A stretch of DNA of 62,500 nt from Cristatella mucedo. Lineage: Eukaryota; Bryozoa; Phylactolaemata; Cristatellidae. Where the stretch lies: contig WPIO01000040.1 of assembly GCA_009760855.2 (NCBI GenBank), positions 1,632,501 through 1,695,000 on the forward strand, written 5' to 3'. A model generated the notes under the pieces. That model saw only the letters and a list, made by a program, of their open reading frames with translations. It had not been told where the DNA came from and ran no database searches. Below are positions 56,055 through 62,500 of the stretch, piece by piece. How positions within the stretch are numbered: position 1 is the stretch's first letter; the number at the start of each line of letters is the position of its first letter. A program made the position numbers and the translations under genes.

Positions 56055-56515
56055 AACTTTTTCGCCGCCGCCCTGGTTCGCGCTCCAGGGGTGAAAGCGG
56101 TTAAAATGTCCGTCAGCCCTCGACGACCGAGATCGCGACTCGAGCCTGGCGGCATGTGTGAATGTAACGTATTGCATCTCCGTCTGTAACATCCACAAAG
56201 TCATAAAGACCATGTGGATGTTACGCAGGAGAGTTTTGTATAGCGCTATCACAGCCTAAGCGGCTTTCGGTAAGCATTTGGTAGCCAACAGACTTCGTCT
56301 CACGCAACAAAGAGAAAGTGGCAAGCATAGCAGAGTCAGGAGAGCAGCCGAGGTAGTGAGTAGCATAGAAGTAGCAGCTCAGGACCGCTGAAAAGGATGT
56401 GCCATAGTCGGCAGTAGGAGAGTAGTTGTCGTTGCGTAAGAAGTGTGAAGCGCCGCGATAGAGATAGAATTCTCTTAGGGCGTAATATGAATGAATGCTA
56501 TGTTGCATTACTTTA
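56055..56515 (+). mobile_element. SINE-B copy interrupted by LINE-II
   Basis: Head and B-box region at 56,060-56,162 (CAGGGGTGAAAGCGGTTAAA, CCGAGATCGCGACTCGAGCC, TGGCGGCATGTGTGAA). The tail resumes at 56,443 (GTGTGAAGCGCC, GATAGAATTCTCTTAGGGCG, AATATGAATGAATG). Joined across the insertion, it follows the order of the other SINE-B copies. Confidence 0.75.
56163..56442 (-). mobile_element. LINE-II 3' end inserted in SINE-B, with target duplication
   Basis: Antisense 280-bp LINE-II 3' region: the tail complement (TGTAACGTATTGCATCTCCG) at the left, then GTAACATCCACAAAGTCATA, ATAGCGCTATCACAGCC, CCAACAGACTTCGTCTCACG, ending GTCGTTGCGTAAGAA. GTGTGAA at 56,156-56,162 and 56,443-56,449 is the target-site duplication. 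This proves that the short non-coding LINE-II 3' piece moved as a unit. Confidence 0.88.
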
Positions 56516-56519
56516 TATT

Positions 56520-57340
56520 GCCCGTAGTAGTTTCGTGTCCTTTCGTAATCATCAGTATAGCTCTGTGTTTCACCGCTCGAGGGGCAAACTCATTTCAGCC
56601 TCGGAGCCTGGGCAGAAAAAGCTGACCAACCAGAACGCGTAACGTCCTCACGTGTGAGACCTGAGCCATAGATTATTCGACATCCGGTTTCCAATATAAT
56701 ATAGTTTTGGAGCCGCTACTAACACTAATCTGTAGCGGCTTTCACTATCGTGAGACGGCAGTCATGACAATCACGGGTCACCACGAAGACTTGCCGTCTT
56801 CCTCCAAAAGGTGGCTCACATGTAGGACGACGTTTGCACGATCTGAGAGCGAGCGTGATTTCCTTCCGGCAATCTCCTCCCCCCTGACACTTGGACCAAG
56901 TTTGCTGCAGATCTTGGAAGCGATGTCGCAGAGCAGGCCGGAAGAGGGAGGTAACTTCATAAGGACCCCCAAACGAGCAAATTCCGACAGCGTCGCGTCG
57001 TAGAAATGAAGCCCCGAGGGCTCGGGAAGATTCGGGAAAAGAATATTAAAGTAAACGGAGCGAGCTAGAATAGTCTGCCTCTACGGCACGAAAGCTACAG
57101 AGTCAGGAAAGCTTCAGCAAGCGATAGCAGTCTTTCCGGGAATTCTGCACTTTGCCCTCTGCATGTATCGCCGCCTCTCACTTTTTTCTAATAACTTTAT
57201 TATTTAACCATTAAGTATTTTAATATTTAATACTTTTTTCTAATAGACTTAATAGCTAGCAAGACCCGCAGACCGTGGCCACCTGGCTTCCAAAATCAGA
57301 AACAAATTGTAAACAAGCATGTATAGGATAAAGCCCATTT
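56520..57340. other. Unique sequence, nothing recognised
   Basis: A direct repeat TTTTTTCTAATA occurs twice near 57,183 and 57,234 in an AT-rich patch. The 98-codon frame at 56,707-57,003 has no recognisable domain. Confidence 0.4.
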
Positions 57341-57342
57341 AA

Positions 57343-57400
57343 AAAGTAGCTTTAGCGGCTAGCCTTGATTGCCATCAAGGCTAGCCACTAAAGCTACTTT
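57343..57400. repeat. Hairpin, 27-bp arms, 4-nt loop
   Basis: AAAGTAGCTTTAGCGGCTAG continues to 57,369, then TGCC, then the reverse complement with one mismatch (C versus T) to 57,400. It directly precedes a 5'-truncated SINE-A. No TIR/TSD pattern, so it is not clearly a MITE. Confidence 0.9.
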
Positions 57401-57414
57401 ATTATTTATTTACA

Positions 57415-57515
57415 CTGGTATGACGGGGTTCGACTCATGCGGTGGGTGAGCAGTGGTGGTTAGCCGTAAAGGTCCTTCTGTTGCTGTACAAAATAGGCTA
57501 TTAAATGAGCTAGTA
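57415..57515 (+). mobile_element. SINE-A copy, 5'-truncated
   Basis: B box GGTTCGACTCA (57,427-57,437), then GCGGTGGGTGAGCAGTGGTG, TTAGCCGTAAAGGTCCTTCT, GTTGCTGTACAAAATAGGCT, ATTAAATGAGCTAG. The head upstream of the B box is missing and replaced by the hairpin at 57,343-57,400 plus a TTATTTATTTA stretch. Confidence 0.75.
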
Positions 57516-57721
57516 GTTTTTTTTAACCCGGCTCGTTTTTGGGAGACGGAGGGGAGTCCCTGTCGTGGGCTTGCGTGGCTCATTTTTTCTCATGTCTTCG
57601 AAGGCTTGGCCTCCAAATATGTAATCAGCACGAGGGTAAGGGGTTCTTTCGGTCAGTGAATGACGATAACGACTAGCTAGACTCTTTGTTACTGCACCGA
57701 TGTTAAAGAGTCGATAGTCTG

Positions 57722-57898
57722 TTTTCGACAGCCTCGTCTGTATGGCTGCAGAAAAGCCTTGGCGGCTATAACCTATGACATATAACGAACGGCTATAGCC
57801 CACTGGCTGTGGAGAATAACAGGATAGCTGAGACTGCTGGAGTCGAACTTACGATCCGAGTCGAGAAGAGCTAGTGCCTTAACCCCCCCACCGGCTAA
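57722..57898 (-). mobile_element. SINE-A copy, antisense
   Basis: Reverse strand: TTAAGGCACTAGCTCTTCTC (A-box region), GTAAGTTCGACTCCAGCAGT (B box), GGGCTATAGCCG and GGTTATAGCCGCCAAGGCTT, TTCTGCAGCCATACAGACGA, GGCTGTCGAAAAC. The body contains a local duplication around GGCTATAGCC. Moderately diverged. Confidence 0.7.
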
Positions 57899-57899
57899 G

Positions 57900-58485
57900 A
57901 CCTAGGAGGTAGGGGGTAAAGCGGTCGCTAGAGTTTTTGTTTGGCTTTCATATTGCACGCTTTTCATTTTCCGTCGGCTTCCGGTGCTTGTCGCTCCGCA
58001 CTGAGCGTGACCCCTGGTGACCCCTATAGTGGCTTGTCTCTTCGAGCTGAAGCAGTTCGTGGCTTTTGGCGGCAGTTGGTCTGGAGGCGGCAGCCGCCAC
58101 CGCTCGCTCCGTCCGCTACCCCCGAGCCGTAGCGGTATCGCTCGTAGTTCTTGCTTCTTGTCGGTCGGTCTCTCAGGTCTCAGGTCGTCGTCACCAAGTC
58201 AGACTCGCAGCGGCAGGACAGCGGTGGCAGTCTGGGCAAGCAGATTCTGCCGAGCTGCAGTGCTAACCGAGGGCAGAGTGCAACCAATCGGGCCCGAGTG
58301 GTTTTCGCTTGAGCAGTACCGGTCTGACGACCCGACGACAGGAGTGTGAGGCCTCGTGTGCTTCTGATAGAAGATCGCTCGCTGTGCGACGTTACATTGT
58401 CTACAGCCAATCAAGCTGAGAAGGACCGAGGCAGCTAGCTGCAATTTGGTGATGACTTGGGCACCGACATTAGATAATCTCTCCC
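57900..58485. other. Unique sequence, nothing recognised
   Basis: Open frames up to 110 codons overlap in all phases near 58,017-58,410. No domain recognised. Confidence 0.4.
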
Positions 58486-58487
58486 TC

Positions 58488-58596
58488 TCCCCTCTCTCTC
58501 TCTCTCTCTGTCTCTGTCTCTATTTATCTGTCTGTCTCTGTCTGTCTCTGTCCGTCTCTGTCCGTCTCTGTCTGTCTCTGTCTGTCTCTGTATGTC

Positions 58597-58645
<49 letters not shown>

Positions 58646-58956
58646 GTGTGTCTCTGTCTGTCTGTCTTTCTCTGTCTGTCTCTGTCTGTCTCTGTCTGTC
58701 TCTGTCTGTCTCTGTCTGTCTCTGTCTGTCTCTGTCTGTCTCTGTCTGTCTCTGTCTGTCTCTGTCTGTCTCTGTCTGTCTCTGTCTGTCTCTGTCTGTC
58801 TCTGTCTGTCTCTGTCTGTCTCTGTCTGTCTCTGTCTGTCTCTGTCTGTCTCTGTCTGTCTCTGTCTGTCTCTGTCTGTCTCTGTCTGTCTCTGTCTGTC
58901 TCTGTCTGTCTCTGTCTGTCTCTGTCTCTGTCTGTCTCTCTCTGTATCTCTCTGTA

Positions 58957-58985
<29 letters not shown>
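58488..58985. repeat. Decamer (CTGTCTCTGT)n array
   Basis: Edges of CT and GTCT tetramers around about 25 near-perfect copies of the same 10-bp unit as at 40.6-41.1 kb (core 58,672-58,925). Frames on both strands read Ser/Val/Cys/Leu or Asp/Arg/Gln/Thr repeats, all artefacts. A LINE C-terminal fragment starts at its right edge. Confidence 0.95.
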
Positions 58986-58987
<2 letters not shown>

Positions 58988-58994
58988 TTTGGTC

Positions 58995-59430
58995 CACAGG
59001 TTGCTTCACTAGCTTCCACCAGCTTGCACCTATCTGATCTTCATGCCTCTCCGACGCCTGCTCTTCGGTTTCCGGTAGTCTCGTCAGTGACCTCCGGTCC
59101 TCCCACCAACTTGAAATCTTTTGGGGATCGGGCATTCAGTTCGAGCACCGAAAGTCGGGAACTCGGTTACGGTTTCTTTTATCCCATGAATTGACTTGTC
59201 AGACAGCTCTTAAGTCTTAGCTGAAGACGCATCTGGTCCGCTTAGCTTTACCTACGCCCTAGTAGGTTTCCCTTTTCGTTCCGGTAAGCTCTTTGAGTGC
59301 TTCCTGTGTACGATTCGCTGCATGCAACTAAGTTGGGGTCCTGCTAGCATGTGACACTGACCTGTGACCCTGATCCTGACTCCACCCTGACCTCATTATA
59401 ATATTGCACTTGATAATAATAATAATATTG
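58995..59430 (+). mobile_element. LINE C-terminal fragment and 3' tail
   Basis: LAPI.LSDLHAS near 59,025, [14 protein letters not shown] near 59,109-59,150, then LKTHLVRLALPTP near 59,225-59,260 in another frame. The 3' UTR has TGACACTGACCTGTGACCCT and ends AATATTGCACTTGATAATAA, with the ATATTGCACTTGAT block duplicated (59,401 and 59,425). Similar to LINE-I in protein order but distinct in its UTR; possibly a third subfamily shared with 36,950-37,110. Confidence 0.65.
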
Positions 59431-59494
59431 CACTTGATGACTCCGTGTGACTTTTGCTTACCGGTCTAATCCGGGTCCTTGTGCGCTCTTGCAA

Positions 59495-59650
59495 GCTTTC
59501 TTATGTACGGTACCCTGCGCGTCATAAATCCTCGGCGTTATTGCTTCCCTTAAAAAACGAGCTTTAATTTGCCTAGATAAATATTTGGTTCTTTTAGGGT
59601 GCCATGCAAGCAACCTATTGATGATAGATTGATAATATTTATAGCTGCTA
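59495..59650 (+). mobile_element. Degenerate LINE-I tail
   Basis: TTTGCCTAGATAAATATTTG and GTTCTTTTAGGGTGCCAT align with the LINE-I 3' stem-loop (GCGCCTAGGAAGAGATTGGG, TTCTCTGAGGGCGCTT). Old and strongly diverged. Confidence 0.45.
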
Positions 59651-60250
59651 TTGCTGCTTTGGTTGTGGGTAGTGGCGGCAGCAGCAACGACGGCGGTTTT
59701 CGCGGCCATCTGAAGTAAATAGACTGTCTGCTAATATAGTTTCAACGAAAACAAGAGGGCCTTTGCTCGGCAGCCAAAGTTAGAATCACCTGCAGCTGCG
59801 GCAGGGGATTAGTCTCAAATTGTGCTGGGGCAAAATCTTAGCGGAATCTCGACTCGCCGTCGAAATTTAGCATCGTCTCAACAACACGAAAAGAGACAAA
59901 TCTCAACGGACCAGGTCTGAATAGAATGTCCGAACAGCAAATGGACGCGGGTTGTCGAAGAATTATCGGGGTTGCAGAGAGGGCCGCAACCTTTCGAAGT
60001 GGCCTTGATTGAAATGAATCGTCCCGACTGCTGCAGACGACTGCTCACGCTGAGCAATAGCGATCCAATTGGGATTGAGACTGCTCGCCGTTCATTGCAA
60101 CGCATTTCTGAAGCTGCCCGCGATGTGACGTCGCTGACCCCGTATGAGCGAGCTCACCCGTCGGCTTACATGAGGGCGCTTAATGAGCAGCCAGCTGCCA
60201 CTTAGTTCCATTTTCCTGCCACTTAGTCCGTCGGGGTTAATGCGAAACTG
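59650..60250. other. Unique sequence, nothing recognised
   Basis: The 77-codon frame at 59,972-60,205 has no recognised domain. No element found. Confidence 0.35.
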
Positions 60251-60256
60251 CCCCCT

Positions 60257-60420
60257 AGCTGATTTAACAGCCTCTTTTGTACAGAGACAGAAGAGCCTTT
60301 ACGGCTATCACCACCGCTTGCAGCGGTACAGAATCGCCCACCGCAGATTCGAACCCGTGACCTCGGGAACGAAGTCATGAAAAGCAACCGCCTTACCTAG
60401 TGTGCCACCACGGCTCGCCA
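60257..60420 (-). mobile_element. SINE-A, most complete copy, antisense
   Basis: About 164 bp. On the reverse strand the A box TGGCACACTAGG (60,396-60,407) and the B box GGTTCGAATCT (60,345-60,355) are spaced as in a tRNA promoter. The body has GGCGATTCTGTACCGCTGC and GTGGTGATAGCCGTAAAGGC, then the tail TCTTCTGTCTCTGTACAAAA, GAGGCTGTTAAATCAGCT. Transcription would be by RNA polymerase III. It serves as the local reference for the family. No clear target duplication. Confidence 0.85.
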
Positions 60421-60424
60421 CCCA

Positions 60425-61290
60425 TATTTCGCACTCAACTGATTCATATGGACGCCGACGTATCGACTTTCGCGGCTATTACGGAAGGGAAAGTCTTTGA
60501 GCTCACAATTGTGCTTCTTTAGTAATATCTTATCTCCGTAGCTGAGCAATCGAAGATCCGATTACCCTTAGGAGGAATACTCGCAAGAAGTACGAACTCA
60601 TTGAAACCAGCACCTGCTGCCTTCTACGAAGCATGGGCCGCGCCTCAGTTGGGTAGCCGAGAGGCCTGCATCCACTGCTCGCGAAGCAGAACCTAACGAA
60701 ATGGCTGATATACGCAGTTTCAGCTTGTGCACCCGAGTGTGGTCAGGTAATTATTTTTTTCCAGTGACTGAGCAATGTGTGTGCCAAGCTAGTGAGACGC
60801 TATGAACTTGAACTTGACACCTTTCTGAAGCCAGATGTGCTCTCATGTTAGCTCCATTCGTCAATACCTACCGGCGGGTCTTTGTCGGTGACGTCAGTAA
60901 GAACCTCACCGCATCGTGCGTTCGCCCTATCGGCGATATTCACCCTATTACTCGATATTCAATATTCCGATGTTAGATCTGTCGACCGCTCGGCTATATA
61001 ACCTGCGAACTTTCAAGCGCTGATTAGCACTTGTTGCAGTAGTTGCTCACTCGCGTGCCCCAGCATGTTGTAACAAGTCGACAGTCAACCATCTCGAAGG
61101 TACCATTTAAATTCGTCTGGGGAGCGGCCGCCGGGCCGGCGGCCGCCACTTACATCGAATAGAACAGTGGATACAAGAGTTAACTTGTAATCTAATCCGA
61201 AATCCAGCACCGTAAAAATTCCTCACACCCAGAAGACTTGCAAAGCTGCTACTATTTTTTACTACGAAAACATTAGGAAAACTATTGGAC
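60425..61290. other. Unique sequence with possible TATA-type promoter
   Basis: A TGACGTCAG (CRE-like) element near 60,890 and CTATATAAC near 60,993 lie 300-400 bp upstream of a LINE-II endonuclease region. A hairpin of 11-bp GC arms with a 1-nt loop is at 61,124-61,146. Whether this is the 5' UTR or promoter of that LINE cannot be decided here. Confidence 0.3.
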
Positions 61291-61304
61291 GGTCTCTTCA
61301 ATTC

Positions 61305-61990
61305 CGCCTGCTAAATGTCCGCCTTGCTAGAAACCAAGGGGCTACGTATCCTCGATCGCGCTGTTCAGGAGAGGCATTTATGCATTTTTTGCTGACCGAG
61401 ACACGGATGACGAAGGCCCCGCTCTGATGGCTGAGCATCTGTTGTCACCCAGCGCTGCGGTTCTCATTCTTTCAGCCCGTGACAAGTTGGAAGAACAAGT
61501 TGGAAGGCGGGTTGCTATTGTTGCAGTGAATCGTTTGGCTTTATTTTCGCGCGCATTTCGCCATTTGAATCAGAAGCAACCACAGGTCCTCATCAAAGTC
61601 CGCGCCTCTCACTGTTGCGTCGTTCTGCTGGCCTCCTCTTGGCTATTCAACCTAGTTAATCGAGGAGTTTTGGAGTTCCTCACTCAAATGTTTGTGTGTG
61701 ACAGGCCGTTACTGATTGCCGGATACTTCAATATTCACCTTGACAACCCTAGCAACAGCCATGTTCGCTCATTTCTTGACTGTCTGGAGAATTCCGATTT
61801 GGTCCGACACGTTGATCGTACCATTCACGTCGGTGGCCATATCCTGGATCTCGTAATCGCTTAGGATGTCTGCCTCACTGATCTCGTTACTGGCCGGCTG
61901 ACCACCTCGGATTATTACTCAGACTCATTTACTGCCCTATTCCGCTGTACGTGCAGGGTAGCGCCGCGTTTGCTCAGCGACGCAACTTAG
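61305..61990 (+). pseudogene. LINE-II endonuclease, catalytic residues lost
   Basis: Recognisable blocks: LLNVRLARNQG; LLTETR (61,392-61,406; usual TETW); GRRVAIV; LIAGYFNIHLDNPS, where the catalytic GDFN Asp is Tyr (61,724-61,726); HVDRTIHVGGHILDLVIA; and DVCLTDLVTG...SDS (61,919-61,927), where the SDH histidine is Ser. At least one frameshift precedes 61,427 and a TAG follows LDLVIA. Endonuclease activity is excluded for this copy. Confidence 0.82.
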
Positions 61991-62019
61991 AAAGCATAGA
62001 CTCGAAGGAATGCTTGAAA

Positions 62020-62467
62020 TCTCGAAAGGGTCCATCATCGGTCTTTTGCTGTTATCCATTAACACTCAACCTCTCGGAAAAAGTGATTCGGACCATCGAT
62101 CGCGCTATCACGTTTACCCTGAAGATACTCGGCTGCATTCGCCATTTAAGCCATCGGAATCTGCTGCAGCTACTGACATCCAGGAGTGTTTGCCTTACAG
62201 AGGCAAGCACTCCTGGATGTCGGCAAATTTCCTTAAGTTAAACGATAATAATGCAGAGCCTCTACTCATAGGACGCCCAAGCTTGTGGCTGGACTGGAAG
62301 AGTTTGCTCTCCTAAAATGTGATGTTGTTGAGCGACTGTCACCTTTTGCTCGGAATTTAGGTGTCGTTTTTGACAGCTGCATGCATTTTGAAATCTTCTT
62401 TAAGAAGAATGTTTCCACAGCTAGACATCATGTCCAATCCCTATCTAAGATTAGGGATTATCTTTAA
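62020..62467 (+). pseudogene. LINE-II reverse-transcriptase remnant
   Basis: Starts at motif B (GSIIGLLLLSINTQPLG). Motif C is changed to YHVYPEDTRLH (usual YHLYADDTQLY). SFKP-like, SESAAATDIQECL, HSWMSANFLKLND (motif D) and ARNLGVVFDSCMHFE follow, with frame shifts near 62,290. TARHHVQSLSKIRDYL ends in a stop before the window edge. The hairpin at 62,175-62,221 lies between ATDIQECL and SWMSANF. Confidence 0.8.
62175..62221. repeat. Hairpin, 21-bp arms, 5-nt loop, inside LINE-II RT
   Basis: GACATCCAGGAGTGTTTGCC to 62,195, loop TACAG, then the reverse complement with one mismatch to 62,221. The corresponding stretch of LINE-I (about 50,130-50,165, CIHDVHTWMAANF) has no such symmetry. Confidence 0.9.
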
Positions 62468-62500
62468 CGGTGGCTTGCAAACATTTCAACTACGGTGGCT

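Larger units (their letters stand above)
61300..62500 (+). mobile_element. LINE-II, endonuclease start to RT, runs off the window
   Basis: CR1/L2-like element beginning near its endonuclease N-terminus (LLNVRLARNQG at about 61,305) and continuing past the window end. It has an internal deletion near 62,000-62,030 that removes most of the fingers/palm region, so sequence passes from the linker (RRNLESIDSKE) straight to RT motif B (GSIIGLLLLSINTQPLG). The C-terminal blocks SLSKIRDYL and RWLANIST match the fragment at 23,140-23,260, linking the two as one family. Confidence 0.85.

Noticed and set aside
57343-57400. MITE
   Set aside because: No target duplication or internal sequence beyond the hairpin and no second copy in the window.
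61000-61110. LTR retrotransposon end (TATA box, then a possible primer site)
   Set aside because: No TG...CA termini, second LTR, gag or pol of LTR type; the downstream coding is LINE endonuclease.

Overview
This looks like nuclear DNA of an animal, most likely a marine invertebrate. The evidence is CR1/L2-like non-LTR retrotransposons with an APE-type endonuclease, tRNA-headed SINEs, a pogo-like DNA transposon end, vertebrate-style CpG islands and a large microsatellite load. No species marker is visible and I cannot name the phylum. I see no bacterial operon, phage, CRISPR array, rRNA gene or intact tRNA gene. No host gene can be called with confidence. The best, still weak, candidate is a pair of short open segments in a CpG island at 44.8-45.3 kb.

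Layout. 1-9 kb: unique sequence broken by an 18-bp minisatellite (1.0-1.5 kb), a long CAG tract (2.5 kb), a GGGGT run, an antisense LINE-I tail (6.3-6.8 kb) and GTCT/GACA arrays (7.2 and 8.0-8.7 kb). 8.9-9.7 kb: a promoter-like CpG island that ends in a SINE-A copy, which itself runs into a hairpin. 9.8-22 kb: CT/GA arrays, a 19-bp minisatellite (18.2-18.5 kb), two LINE-I fragments, several hairpins and an ATCGAT-rich patch. 22.9-23.9 kb: a SINE-B beside a long LINE-II 3' fragment. 24-26 kb: very large CT/GA arrays around a SINE-A. 26.6-28.5 kb: CpG-rich sequence with another SINE-A. 28.5-36 kb: arrays, SINE-B copies, a possible hAT remnant, two LINE-II 3' ends and a 34-bp perfect palindrome. 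36.5-43.8 kb: LINE fragments, one carrying an internal minisatellite, and an 860-bp CT/decamer array. 44-46.8 kb: a CpG island, a GGTCA-rich patch, a scrap of reverse transcriptase, and a SINE-A abutting a pogo-like element. 47.8-51.1 kb: the best-preserved retrotransposon, LINE-I, itself interrupted by a nested copy of its own 3' end. 52-62.5 kb: further LINE and SINE copies, a second decamer array, and a LINE-II that starts near 61.3 kb and leaves the window.

How the parts relate. Two LINE families are present. LINE-I has a short 3' stem-loop followed by a TTA-type tail. LINE-II has a different 3' region and an ATAACAT-type tail. SINE-B ends in a stem-loop resembling that of LINE-I, so LINE-I probably mobilised it. 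SINE-A has an unrelated tail and its partner is not evident. Two insertions can be read to the base with target duplications: LINE-I into LINE-I at 48,986/49,259 and LINE-II into SINE-B at 56,156/56,443. All LINE copies seen carry stops, frameshifts or lost catalytic residues and are dead here.

The least explained signal is a set of eleven perfect or near-perfect short inverted repeats with very small loops, scattered across the window. One lies inside a LINE reading frame where the related copy has none, which suggests local template switching. From the coordinates given, CT/GA/GACA arrays occupy roughly a tenth of the window.
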